Notes under the pieces: generated by a model
The model's database searches: none
What the model saw: the letters and a program-made list of their open reading frames with translations, nothing else
Told to the model about the DNA's origin: nothing
Assembly: GCF_003173715.1 (NCBI RefSeq)
Contig: NZ_CP029550.1
Location: 3,121,001-3,185,000 of the forward strand
Direction: 5' to 3'
DNA length: 64,000 nucleotides
Origin: Methylobacterium durans
Lineage (GTDB): Bacteria; Pseudomonadota; Alphaproteobacteria; Rhizobiales; Beijerinckiaceae
Made by a program: the position numbers and the translations under genes
In this document: positions 16,745 to 25,855 of the stretch, piece after piece
Position numbering within the stretch: position 1 is the first letter of the stretch
Layout of the letters: each line of letters starts with the position of its first letter

Positions 16745-17985
16745 GGCTTCGTCCAGACCCATTGAGTGACCGGCATGGCCGCGCGCCAGCCGTGCATCCC
16801 GCCGACCGGGTCGGCGCGGGCGACCGAGAGGCGCCGCAGGGCGCCACCCCATTCGCCGAAGGCGGCGAGCAGCGCGGCCTCGCCTTCGAGGGTCACGGCG
16901 TTGGCCACGAGCCGTCCGCCCGGCGGCAGGGCGGCGGCCGCGCGGGTCAGCAAGCCCGGCTCCGAGACGCCGCCGCCGACGAAGATCGCGTCCGGCGCCG
17001 GCAACCCGTCGAGGGCGGTGGGCGCGGCCCCTTCCACCACCGCGAGGTCCGGCACGCCGAGCGCCTCCGCGTTGCGGCGGATGCGGGCGGCGCGATCGGG
17101 GCGGGTCTCGACGGCGATCGCCCGCATGGCGGGATGGCGCAGCATCCACTCGATAGCGACGGAGCCGGCGCCGCCGCCGATATCCCAGAGCCGTTCGCCG
17201 AGATGGGGCCGGAGCGCCGAGAGCGTCACGGCGCGGATCTCGGCCTTGGTGAGCTGCCCGTCATTCTCGAAGAGCGCATCGTCGAGGCCGGTCGCGAGCG
17301 GCAGCAGCCGGGCGTCCGGGCCCGCCACCACCTCGATCGCGAGGGTGTTGAGCGGGTCGATCCCCGCGAGGCCGAAGCCCTCGGCCGCGCCGCTGCGGAT
17401 CCGCTCGCGCCCGCCGCCCATCGCTTCCAGCACCGTCAGGCGCGAGGCGCCGAGCCCGCGCTCGGCCATCACGGCCGCGACGCGGCCCGGCGTCGTCTCG
17501 TCCCAGGACAGGACGAGGAGGCGCGCCCCCGGCTGGAGGTGGGGCAGGATGCGCGTCAGGGCGCGGCCGTGCAGCGTCAGGCAGGCGCATTCGGCGAGCG
17601 GCCAGCCGAGGCGGGCGCAGGCGAGGCTGAAGGCGGATGCTTGCGGAAACGCCCGGATTTCTTCCGGCGGCACGAGGCGCGCGATCTCGGCGCCGATGCC
17701 GAAATGGAACGGGTCGCCGGTGGCGAGGATGCAGGTCGGCTCGCCCCGCCGCGCCAGGATCGCGTCGTAGGCCCCCGCGAAGGGGCTCGGCCAGGTTTGC
17801 GCCTCGGCGGAGAGCGGAGCGGCAAGCGCCAGGTGGCGCCGGCCGCCATAGACCACGCGAGCCGAATCGAGGGCGGCGCTCGCGGCCGGAGAGAGCCCGG
17901 CACGGCCGTCCTCGCCGATCCCGACGATCGACAGCCACGGCTTTCGGCTCGACTCCGGCCCGGGCCTATCGGAGAAGGCTGCCAT
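16741..17985 (-). CDS. cobL: Precorrin-6Y C5,15-methyltransferase (decarboxylating) CobL
   Basis: 414 residues in two fused enzymes. The N-terminal CbiE-like methylase (PWLSIVGIGEDGRAGLSPAA, ILATGDPFHFGIGAEIA) and the C-terminal CbiT-like Rossmann methyltransferase (RLWDIGGGAGSVAIEWMLR, DAIFVGGGVSEPGLL) together methylate C5 and C15 and decarboxylate the C12 acetate. The ATG at 17985-17983 overlaps the cobK start codon on the opposite strand by two bases (CATG). A later start is unlikely because no usual codon precedes the conserved WLSIVGIG. Confidence 0.93.
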   Translation of the reverse strand: MAAFSDRPGPESSRKPWLSIVGIGEDGRAGLSPAASAALDSARVVYGGRRHLALAAPLSAEAQTWPSPFAGAYDAILARRGEPTCILATGDPFHFGIGAEIARLVPPEEIRAFPQASAFSLACARLGWPLAECACLTLHGRALTRILPHLQPGARLLVLSWDETTPGRVAAVMAERGLGASRLTVLEAMGGGRERIRSGAAEGFGLAGIDPLNTLAIEVVAGPDARLLPLATGLDDALFENDGQLTKAEIRAVTLSALRPHLGERLWDIGGGAGSVAIEWMLRHPAMRAIAVETRPDRAARIRRNAEALGVPDLAVVEGAAPTALDGLPAPDAIFVGGGVSEPGLLTRAAAALPPGGRLVANAVTLEGEAALLAAFGEWGGALRRLSVARADPVGGMHGWRAAMPVTQWVWTKP

Positions 17986-18718
17986 GCGCATCCTCATCCT
18001 CGGTGGCACCGGCGAGGCGAGCGCCCTGGTGCGGGGCCTCGCCGGATCCGGCCACGCGGTCACCCTGTCGCTCGCCGGCCGCACCGCCGCTCCGAAGCCG
18101 GAGCCGGTGCCAACCCGGACCGGCGGGTTCGGCGGCGCGGAGGGGCTCGCCCGCTACCTGACGGAGAACGCCGTCGACCGGCTCGTCGACGCGACCCACC
18201 CCTTCGCCGCGCGGATCTCCCGCAACGCCGCGGCGGCCGCGGCGCTGGCCGGGGTCCCCCTGCTCGCGATCCGGCGTCCGGCCTGGGAGCGGCAGGCGGC
18301 CGACGATTGGCGCGAGGTCGAGAGCGTGCTCGAGGCGGTGGCGGCCCTCGGCGAGGCGCCCCTGCGCGCCTTCCTCACGGTCGGTCGCCAGGAACTCGCC
18401 GCCTTCGCGGCGGCGCCCCAGCACGATTACGTGGTCCGCGCGATCGAGCCGGTGGTCGACATCCTGCCGGTGCCGCACCTGACGGCGATCGCCGCGCGCG
18501 GGCCCTTCGACGCATCCGCCGAGGCCGAATTCCTGCGCCGCTCCGGCATCGACGTGCTGGTGAGCAAGAATTCGGGCGGGGACGCCACCTACGGCAAGAT
18601 CGCCGCGGCGCGCGACCTCGGCATCCCGGTGGTGATGGTCCGCCGCCCGGACAAGCCCGACGTGCCGGCGGTGGCGGAGGCCGAGGCGGCGCTGACGGCG
18701 CTTCTCGGCGACGCGTGA
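17984..18718 (+). CDS. cobK: Precorrin-6A reductase CobK
   Basis: 244 residues. It reduces precorrin-6A to precorrin-6B with NADPH. The N-terminal MRILILGGTGEASALVRGLA is the nucleotide-binding motif, followed by DRLVDATHPFAARISRNAA and a C-terminal LVSKNSGGDATYGKI-AARDLGIPVVMV region typical of the family. The ATG overlaps the divergent cobL ATG, so there is no 5' untranslated leader between them beyond each other's coding sequence. Its 3' side faces cobJ across a palindromic repeat. Confidence 0.92.
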   Translation: MRILILGGTGEASALVRGLAGSGHAVTLSLAGRTAAPKPEPVPTRTGGFGGAEGLARYLTENAVDRLVDATHPFAARISRNAAAAAALAGVPLLAIRRPAWERQAADDWREVESVLEAVAALGEAPLRAFLTVGRQELAAFAAAPQHDYVVRAIEPVVDILPVPHLTAIAARGPFDASAEAEFLRRSGIDVLVSKNSGGDATYGKIAAARDLGIPVVMVRRPDKPDVPAVAEAEAALTALLGDA

Positions 18719-18727
18719 GGCGCGCCT

Positions 18728-18846
18728 CACCTCTCCCGCTCGGGAGAGGTCGAGTCCGCGGCACGCGGACCGGGTGAGGGGGGCGACCTCTCCGGAGGGA
18801 CCTGCATCCCTCACCCGAGCCCTCTCTCGAACGGGAGAGGGCGCGC
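18728..18846. repeat. Composite palindromic repeat between cobK and cobJ (copy 1)
   Basis: Architecture: outer palindrome ACCTCTCCCGCTCGGGAGAG (18729-18750 with two more bases), a central hairpin (GGGTGAGGG ... ACCTCTCCGGAGGGACCT ... CCCTCACCC), and a second outer palindrome CCTCTCTCGAACGGGAGAGG (18821-18840). The same order occurs at 24.29 and 55.90 kb inside genes. Here it fills the gap between two convergent genes and could act as a bidirectional terminator. Confidence 0.85.
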
Positions 18847-18870
18847 GTCGCGGTTCCTGCCGGAATCGCA

Positions 18871-19635
18871 TCACCGCCCCGCCGGCACGCTGCGCGGCGT
18901 GTAGAGGAAAGGGCGCTCGCCCGGCCCACGGGGGATCAGGCGCGTGCCCGAGGCGCCGATGATCACGAGCGTCGCCATGTCGGCCGGCGCCTGCCGGGCC
19001 TCTTCCAGCGTCATCACGCGCAGCGCCTCGTCCGGCCGCGTCACCGCGCGGGCGAAGGCGACGGGCGTGGTGGCATCGCGGATCTCCAGGGCGAGGCCGA
19101 GCGCGGCGCCGAGCTGCCAGGGCCTCGCCGAAGAGATCGGGTTGTAGAGGGCGACGACGAGGTCGGCCCGCAGCACCGCTTCGAGGCGCGCGGTCACGAC
19201 CTCCCAGGGCTTCAGGTTGTCCGAGAGCGACAGGGCGCAGAAATCCCCGCCCATCGGCGCGCCGAGGCGGGCGGCGGCGGCGAGCATCGCCGTGATGCCG
19301 GGCTCGACCGTGATGGAGAGGCTCCGCCAGGCCGGGTCGCCGTGCTCGACCGCCTCGAACACGGCTGCCGCCATCGCGAAGACGCCGGGATCACCCCCCG
19401 ACACGATCGCGACGTGCCGCCCTTCCGAGGCCAGCGTCAGCGCGTGGCGGGCGCGGTCCACCTCGACGCGGTTGTCGCTCGGGTGGCGGGTCAGGCCCGG
19501 CCGCTCGGGCACGCGGGCGACGTAGGGGATGTAGCCGATCAGGTCCGTCGCCCGGTCCAGGGCGGCGGTGGCGGCAGGGGTGACGAGGCTCCGATCTCCG
19601 GGTCCGAGGCCGACGATCGCGACGCTGCCGCTCAC
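18871..19635 (-). CDS. cobJ: Precorrin-3B C17-methyltransferase CobJ
   Basis: 254 residues, tetrapyrrole methylase family. It methylates C17 of precorrin-3B and drives ring contraction to precorrin-4. Motifs: VAIVGLGPGDRSLVTP, ATDLIGYIPYVARV, HVAIVSGGDPGVFAMA, VEPGITAMLAAAARLGAP, LVVALYNPISSARPWQ. The GTG start at 19635 overlaps the cobI stop (GTGA). It is the last gene of the cbtB-to-cobJ run. Confidence 0.94.
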   Translation of the reverse strand: MSGSVAIVGLGPGDRSLVTPAATAALDRATDLIGYIPYVARVPERPGLTRHPSDNRVEVDRARHALTLASEGRHVAIVSGGDPGVFAMAAAVFEAVEHGDPAWRSLSITVEPGITAMLAAAARLGAPMGGDFCALSLSDNLKPWEVVTARLEAVLRADLVVALYNPISSARPWQLGAALGLALEIRDATTPVAFARAVTRPDEALRVMTLEEARQAPADMATLVIIGASGTRLIPRGPGERPFLYTPRSVPAGR

Positions 19636-20417
19636 GGCCGCCGGCCCTCGCCGGGAACGAGGACCATCGAGAAGTAGGGCGCCTCGTCGTCGGGCTTCCC
19701 CGCGAGGGGGATCACCTTCTCGCCCGCCATGGTGCCGCGCTCGACATAGACCGCCCGGTCGAGGAGGCCGGCCTCGGACAGGGCCGCGCGCACCTTCGGC
19801 AGGTGGCGGCCGAGCTTCATCACCACCGCCGCGTCGGTGCCGCGCAGGCGCTCGGCCAGCGCCGCGTGCGGCAGGGTCGCGGGCAGCACGGTGAGCACGT
19901 CGTCGCCCCAGGTGATCGGCGTGCCGGCTCGGGTCCAGCAGCCGGACATGCCAGTCACGCCCGGCACCACCTCGACGGGGAAGCGGTCCTTCAGGCGCCG
20001 CCACAGGTGCATGAAGGAGCCGTAGAAGAACGGGTCGCCCTCGGACAGGATCGCCACGTCGCGGCCTGCGCCAAGATGGTCGGCGAGCCGGGCGGCCGCG
20101 TCGTCGTAGAAGCCCGCCAGCGCCGAGACGTAGGTGGCGTCGTCGGGGGCGAGCTCCGTCGTGTAGGGGTAGACGAGGGGGAATTCGCGGGCCGGATCGC
20201 GCAGCACCGCGTCCGCGATGGTGCGGGCGTTGCCGCGGCGGCCCTTCTTGCAGAAATGGACGAGGATGGGCGCCCTCTCCAGCACGCGCACGGCGCGCAC
20301 CGTCAGGTAGTCCGGGTCGCCCGGACCCATGCCGACGCCGAAGAGGGTGCCGGTCGTCACCACGGCCGGCGCCTCGGGGGCGGGCTCGTCGGCGAACAGG
20401 CTCTCGCGCGCGTCCAT
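19632..20417 (-). CDS. cobI: Precorrin-2 C20-methyltransferase CobI
   Basis: 261 residues, tetrapyrrole methylase family. It adds a methyl to C20 of precorrin-2. After a 20-residue Ala/Pro/Glu-rich leader come GTLFGVGMGPGDPDYLTVRA, ILVHFCKKGRRGNART, VAILSEGDPFFYGSFMHL and VEVVPGVTGMSGC. ATG 20417 overlaps the cobH stop as TGATG, so translation is coupled on both sides. Confidence 0.94.
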   Translation of the reverse strand: MDARESLFADEPAPEAPAVVTTGTLFGVGMGPGDPDYLTVRAVRVLERAPILVHFCKKGRRGNARTIADAVLRDPAREFPLVYPYTTELAPDDATYVSALAGFYDDAAARLADHLGAGRDVAILSEGDPFFYGSFMHLWRRLKDRFPVEVVPGVTGMSGCWTRAGTPITWGDDVLTVLPATLPHAALAERLRGTDAAVVMKLGRHLPKVRAALSEAGLLDRAVYVERGTMAGEKVIPLAGKPDDEAPYFSMVLVPGEGRRP

Positions 20418-21049
20418 CACTCGACCTCGCTGGCGAGGGCGTTCACCGCCGCTGCCGTCATGGCGCTGCCGCCGCGGCGGCCATGCACGACCACGAAGGG
20501 CACACGCCCGTCCCGGGCCAGCGCCTCCTTCGACTCGGCGGCGCCGACGAAGCCGACCGGGATGCCGATCACCGCGGCCGGGGGTTCCACCCCCTCGTCG
20601 AGCAGTTCGAGCAGCCGGAACAGGGATGTCGGCGCGTTGCCGACCGCGACGACGCTGCCGGGCAGGTGCTCGCGCCACAATTCCATGGCGGCGGCCGAGC
20701 GGGTGGTGCCGGCCGCCGCGGCGAGGCCCGGCACGCGCGGGTCGCCGAGGGTGCAGATCACCGGGTTGCCCGCGGGCAGCCGGGCGCGGGTGACGCCGTC
20801 GGCGACCATGCGCACGTCGCACAGGATCGGGGCGCCGGCCTTGAGCGCTGCCTCGCCGGCGGCCGCGAAATCCGCCGACATCTCCACGTCGGCGGGCAGG
20901 TCGGTCATGCCGCAGGCGTGGATCATGCGCACGACGACGCGCTCGGCCGCGCCGGCAAAGCGGACGAGGTCGGCCTCGGCGCGGATCATCGCGAAGGAGC
21001 GGGCGTAGATGGCCTGCCCGTCGCGCAGGTAGTCGAGGCGCGAACTCAT
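20417..21049 (-). CDS. cobH: Precorrin-8X methylmutase CobH
   Basis: 210 residues. It moves the C11 methyl to C12 to give hydrogenobyrinic acid. The catalytic His is in [20 protein letters not shown], and the family segments [28 protein letters not shown] and [17 protein letters not shown] are all present. It follows cobG across a short degenerate tandem repeat. Confidence 0.94.
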   Translation of the reverse strand: MSSRLDYLRDGQAIYARSFAMIRAEADLVRFAGAAERVVVRMIHACGMTDLPADVEMSADFAAAGEAALKAGAPILCDVRMVADGVTRARLPAGNPVICTLGDPRVPGLAAAAGTTRSAAAMELWREHLPGSVVAVGNAPTSLFRLLELLDEGVEPPAAVIGIPVGFVGAAESKEALARDGRVPFVVVHGRRGGSAMTAAAVNALASEVE

Positions 21050-21103
21050 CGGTCGAAACTCATCGGTCGGAATTTATGGGTCGGACTTTATGGGTCGGGT
21101 GTC
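21048..21103. repeat. Degenerate short tandem repeat at the cobG-cobH junction
   Basis: Four near copies of a unit of about 15-16 bases, read as CATCGGTCGAAACT, CATCGGTCGGAATTT, ATGGGTCGGACTTT and ATGGGTCGGGTG, run through the cobG-cobH junction. The array spans the cobH start, the spacer and the last codons of cobG. It may have grown by slippage and slightly separated two genes that are otherwise tightly packed. Confidence 0.6.
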
Positions 21104-22417
21104 GAAGGCGCGGTGGAGGGTTTCTGTGGAATCCGCCCTCCTTACGCGTTCGAGCGCCGCCTCGAAAGTCAGTTGCGTCGCCGGCTCATCGCCGGGGCCG
21201 CCGTCGAGGACGACGCCGTAGCGGCCGTCATGCCCGGCGAGGGTGAGGTCCGCGGGGGCGGGTCGGGCGCAGCCCTTGGCGCAGCCGGAGACATGGGCGG
21301 TAAGTCCCCGCGCCGCGAAGGGCTGGAAAGCCTCCGCGAGCCGGGCGGCGTCGACCTGCGTCGGCGTCGAGCCGGAGGCGCAGGCCGGTGCGCCGGGGCA
21401 GGCGGCGACCGCCCGGCGCGGATCCTCGGGCGCGACGACGAAGCCGGCGGCGGCAAGGTCCGCCAGGGCAGATTCGGCGGAGGCGGGGGCGGTGGCGGGG
21501 AGCACGAAGCCGCGGGTTGAGGACAGGCGGATCTCGGTGGCGCCGAGGGTTGCGGCGATCCGCGTGAGCGCGTCGAGGGCGTCCGCATCGCAGCGGCCGA
21601 AGGGCGCCTCGACGGCGAGGATGGTGAGAGAAGGGGACAGGACGTGAAGGCCCGCCGGGGGCGGCATTCCGCGCTGCCCGGCCCAGGCACCGTTCGGCGC
21701 GACGGACCCCCTCTCCCGTTCGGGAGAGGTGAGGCGCGCCGCGGCGCGGGTGAGGGCGTGGCGCTCGTCCTGGCCGAGGTCGCGCACCCTGCGTCGGCCC
21801 GTTCGGGCGAAGGCGTCGAGGAGAGCCGCGACCGTCCCGGCCACCTCCGCCTCGGCGACCTCGCCGATCCGATCCGGCCCGTCCTCGGCCGCGAGGGCCA
21901 GTGCGACGCGGCCGGCTTCGGCCGCCCGCAGGACGATGTCGGCCTCGGCCTCCCCCGGCCCGAAGCAGCCGCCGCCGTACAGGCTCACCAGGGTCTTGGC
22001 CGGCACGCCGGGGATCGCGAGCCCCGCCGCCTCGACGGCGCGCGCCAGCGCCGGCACGTCGATGCGCTCCGCCGGGTCGAGGCCGGCGAGCGGGCTCGCC
22101 AGCGTCAGCCGCTGCGGACCGCCGTCGTGGCGCGCGTCGCCGAGGCCGGCGGCGTCGAGGAAGGCCGCGAGGGGGCCGCGGGTCTCCTCCGTCACGCCGC
22201 GGACCTGGAGGTTCGCGCGGGCCGTCACGTCGATATGGCCGTTGCCGAAGCGGCGGGCGGCCTCGGCGAGGTCTTTCGCCTGCGCGAGGCTCAGGACACC
22301 GCTCGCCGGGTGGATGCGGGCGAGGAGGCCGTCCCCGGTCGGCATCGGCCGGGCGAGGCCGGGGCACCAGCCGCGGCGGGAGGGGAGGGCGGGGAGGACG
22401 CGCCGGGCAACGCTCAT
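21074..22417 (-). CDS. cobG: Precorrin-3B synthase CobG
   Basis: 447 residues related to nitrite/sulfite reductases. It is an oxygen-dependent FeS enzyme that hydroxylates C20 of precorrin-3A, marking the aerobic pathway. Ligand cysteines are visible as CPGAPACASGSTPTQ and VSGCAKGCARP. Between about residues 229 and 262 the protein carries a low-homology stretch beginning LTSPERERGS that is encoded by half of the palindromic repeat. The start overlaps the cobN end by four bases. Confidence 0.9.
   Translation of the reverse strand: MSVARRVLPALPSRRGWCPGLARPMPTGDGLLARIHPASGVLSLAQAKDLAEAARRFGNGHIDVTARANLQVRGVTEETRGPLAAFLDAAGLGDARHDGGPQRLTLASPLAGLDPAERIDVPALARAVEAAGLAIPGVPAKTLVSLYGGGCFGPGEAEADIVLRAAEAGRVALALAAEDGPDRIGEVAEAEVAGTVAALLDAFARTGRRRVRDLGQDERHALTRAAARLTSPERERGSVAPNGAWAGQRGMPPPAGLHVLSPSLTILAVEAPFGRCDADALDALTRIAATLGATEIRLSSTRGFVLPATAPASAESALADLAAAGFVVAPEDPRRAVAACPGAPACASGSTPTQVDAARLAEAFQPFAARGLTAHVSGCAKGCARPAPADLTLAGHDGRYGVVLDGGPGDEPATQLTFEAALERVRRADSTETLHRAFDTRPIKSDP
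21706..21757. repeat. Half copy of the composite palindromic repeat inside cobG (copy 2)
   Basis: CCTCTCCCGTTCGGGAGAGG at 21710-21729 is followed by GTGAGGCGCGCCGCGGCGCG and GGTGAGGGCG. It matches the left outer arm and start of the central arm of the full repeat. It lies in frame within cobG and encodes a segment containing SPERERG. Confidence 0.75.
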
Positions 22418-25400
22418 TCGGCGGCCTCCGGCCTCAGCGCGTCGGGCGGCATCGCGTTACGGCGGCTCACCCAGAGCCCGCGGCGGCGCGCCTCCTCGAA
22501 CCGCTCCAGGATCGCCCGCGTCGCCGCGGGGTTTGCCGCCGCGATCCGCTCGAAGGTCTCGGGGTCGGCGATCCAGGCGCCGTAGAGATGGTCGAGGTCG
22601 CCGCCGCGCACCGCGTCGGTCGTGGCCGCGAGCACGAACAGGGCGTCGATCCCCTGCGCCAGTTCCTGCACGCCCCGGTAGCCGTGGCGGAGCTGGGCGG
22701 CGATCCAGCGCGGATTGGCGAGGCGCCCGCGGATCAGGCGGGCCACGTCCTCGCGGGCGGTGCGGGCCTTGGGCGCCTCGGGGTCGGCGACGTCGAGGCT
22801 GTAGAGGGCGGGCCGCGCGCCGGACGCCTCGGCGGCGGCCGCGAAGCCGCCCATCGCGTCCGCGCCCGCGTCCCCGTCGAGGAGGTCGCGCTCGGCGACG
22901 TCGAAGGCGTGGACGTAGGCGTCGGCCCGCGCCACGCGCTCGGCGAAGCTCGCATCCGCGCCCTCCGCGTCGCCGTAGGCGTGCGAGGACGCCGCGAGGT
23001 AGGCGGCGGCGAGATCGGCCCGGGTCTCCCAGGCGTCTTCGAGGGCGGTGCCGGCCGCGCCGGCCCCGTAGCGGCCGGGGGCCGCCCCGAAGACGCGGGA
23101 AGGCGCCTCGCCGCGGCGGCGGGCGGCCGCGAGCGGGTTCTCCGCATCCTCTTCCTCGTCGCGGGCGGCCACCGCGCGGGCGGCGCGGTCGAGGAGCGCC
23201 AGCGTCTCGGGAAAGGTGTCGCGGAAGGCGCCGGAGACGCGCAGCGTCACGTCGATGCGCGGCCGGTCGAGCAGGGCGAGCGGCAGCACCTCGAAGCCGG
23301 TGACGCGGGTGGTGGCGTTGTCCCAGACCGGGCGGACGCCCATCAGCGCCAGGGCGTGGGCGACGTCCTCGCCGCCGGTGCGCAGGGTCGGCGAGGCCCA
23401 GAGGTCCATGACGATGCGGGCCGGGTACTCGCCTTCGTCCTGCAGGTAGCGGCGCACCACGGCCTCGGCCGCCCTGGCGCCGAGGGTCGCGGCGGCCCGG
23501 GTGGGCAGGGCGCGGGGGTCGAGGGTGGTGAGGTTGCGCCCCGTCGGCAGCACGTCGGTGCGGCCGCGCGCTGGCGAGCCGGCGGGGCCCGGCGGTACGA
23601 AGCGGCTGTCGAGGGCGGCCAGAAGACCGTCCCGCTCGGCGTCCGCACAGGCGCGGCGCGCCGGATCGGCGTCGGCGGGCGCGCGGCCGAAGACGTGGAA
23701 CCCGTCGCGGAAGGCGGTCTCGGCGAGGTCGCAGAGATGTGCGTCGAGGGCGGTGAGCGCGTCCTCCATCGGCGCGTTGGCCGCGATCCCGGCCCCTCAA
23801 GGAGGCCCGCCGCCGCGGCGTCGTCCAGGATCGCCCGCGCGATGAGGGCGGCGCGGCGGGGATCGAGGACGCTGGCCGAGGAATATTCCTCCACGAGCTC
23901 GCGCAGGCGCGCCGCCTCGGGCGAGAGCTCCGCCCGCTCCACGCGCGGTGTCAGGTGGCCGAGGGCGATGCCGCCGAGGCGCCGCTTCAGCGGCGCGGCC
24001 TCGCCCGGATCGTCCACGATGAACGGGTAGATCACGGGCAGCGCGCCGATTGCGAGCGCCGGCCAGCACGTGGGCGAGAGCGCGACGGCCTTGCCGGGCA
24101 GCCACTCGGTGGTGCCGTGCGTGCCGAGATGGATCAGCGCGTCGAAGCGGGCTCGCAGGCCGAGATGGAAGGCGAGGTAGGCGTGGGTCGGCGGCGCGTC
24201 GGGGTCGTGATAGCCGGCCTTGCGGTCCTCGCCCCGGCCGCGATCCGGCTGGAGGAAGATCGCGAGGGTGCCGGCCGCCCGGCGCGACGCGCCCCCTCTC
24301 CCATCCGGGAGAGGGTCGGGGTGAGGGGGACAGGTCTCTCCGGATAGGTCGCACTCCTCACCCGGTCCGCGTCCCGCGCACTCGACCGCTCCCGAACGGG
24401 AGAGGGGACCGGAGATCGACCGGAAGCGGAAGGCGTCGTCTGTCAGCGCGGGGTCGCTCTCCGGCGGCCCCCAGTGGGCGTTCAGGACGTCGCGCGCCTC
24501 TGCCGGCAGGGTCGCGAGCCACGCCCGGTAATCGTCGAGCGGCACCGCGAACCCGACGTCGCCCTCGGTCAGGGCCCGCATCAGGGCGTCCCCCTCCGGC
24601 ATCGGGCCCAGGGCGTAGCCGGCCTCCGCCAGATCCGCCGCGATGGCGCGGGCGCTCGCCTCCGTATCGAGGCCCACCGCGAAGCCCGCCCGGCCGCCGC
24701 GGGCGGGATAGTCCGAGAGCACCATCGCGAGACGCCGCGCGTGGCGCGGCGTTCGCGCGAGGCGGATCCAGGCCGCGGCCCGGTCGGCCAAGGCCGCGAT
24801 GCCCTCCGGATCGGGGATCGCGCGGCGCTCGGCGTAGCCCTCGACCTCGGGCGATTCCTCCTTGAACGAGATCGGAAAGCCGGAGAGCCGCCCGTCGAAT
24901 TCGGGCAGAGCCACCTGCATGGCGAGGTCGGCCGCGTTCAGGCCGCGCGCCGAGGCGGCCCACGCGGCGCGGGGGCTGCCGACCGTGACGGCCTGGAGGA
25001 CCGGGCAATCGGCCGCATCGAGCGGGAAGGCCGCGTCCTCCCGCGCCGAGAAGGCAGTGGCCGCCACCACGATGTCGGGGCGGCGGGCGGCGACGAGCGC
25101 CCGCAGCGGCTCCAGGGCCGCCGGATCCTTGAGGCTCGACACAGCGACGATGGCGCTTCCGATGCCCCGCATCCGGAGCGCTGCCGTGAACGCCGCGACC
25201 GGGGCCGTGTCGCCGCCGAGCACGGCGGAGCGGTAGACGAGGACGAGCGCCAGCGGCGCCCCGGCCGCGGCGAGGGCCGTCTCGACGGAGACCGGACCGC
25301 AGCCGGGGCACCACGCGAAGCCCCGCGGCAACGGCTCCGGCGGCTCGACCGCGACGGGCTCGCCGATCTCGGCCGCGAGCCGCCCGAGCATCCGGCGCAG

Positions 25401-25844
25401 GTTCTGCGGACCGCCCGCCCGGAAATAGGCGTCGAGCTCGGCCGCGAGGCCCGGCACCGTGGAGTAGGAATCGAGGCGCGGGTCCGGCCGGTCGTCGCCG
25501 GGCAGCACCGCGAGCTTGACCCCGTGGGCACGGGCCGCCGCGTGGGCCCGCTCCACGCCGTAGCGCCAGTAATCGAGGCCGCCGAGGCAGCGGATCACCA
25601 CGATCCTGGCGCGGGCGATCACGCCGTCGACGTAGAGATCCACCGACATCGGGTGCCGCAGGCGCGCGAGCTTGGCGAGCCGCAGCGAGGGCAGGCCGGG
25701 CTCGCCCGCCGCGTGGGCGGCCGCGACGCCCGCGAGGTCGGAATCGGTGAAGGAGAGGAAGACGATGTCGCCCGGCGCCTGCCCGAGATCGACCGCCGCC
25801 TCGCCCTCGTCGAGGGAGACCGTATCGATGCGGACGAGGTGCAT
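22414..25844 (-). pseudogene. cobN: Cobaltochelatase subunit CobN, frameshifted as read
   Basis: CobN is the large subunit of the ATP-dependent aerobic cobaltochelatase that inserts Co2+ into hydrogenobyrinic acid a,c-diamide with CobS and CobT (not in this window). The frame from 25844 runs through typical sequence (MHLVRIDTVSLDEGEAAVDL, IVVIRCLGGLDYWRYGVE, DALIHLGTHGTTEWLPGK) to LLEG and then loses homology. The adjacent frame resumes with GIAANAP-MEDALTALDAHLC and continues to 22414. One extra G in the run at 23793-23796 would give a continuous protein of about 1,143 residues. A palindromic repeat inserts about 40 residues near 24.35 kb. Given similar single-base defects elsewhere, the gene is probably intact in the organism. 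Confidence 0.85.
24293..24408. repeat. Composite palindromic repeat inside cobN (copy 3)
   Basis: The outer palindrome CCTCTCCCATCCGGGAGAGG (24295-24314), the central arm (GGGTGAGGGGGACAGGTCT ... AGGTCGCACTCCTCACCC) and the second outer arm CTCCCGAACGGGAGAGGGG (24389-24407) repeat the order seen in copies 1 and 4. It is read through in frame on the minus strand, giving a peptide that includes GEECDLSGE, inserted between DAFRFRS and GTLAIFLQPDRGRGEDRK. Confidence 0.85.
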
Positions 25845-25855
25845 GGCGCCTTATA

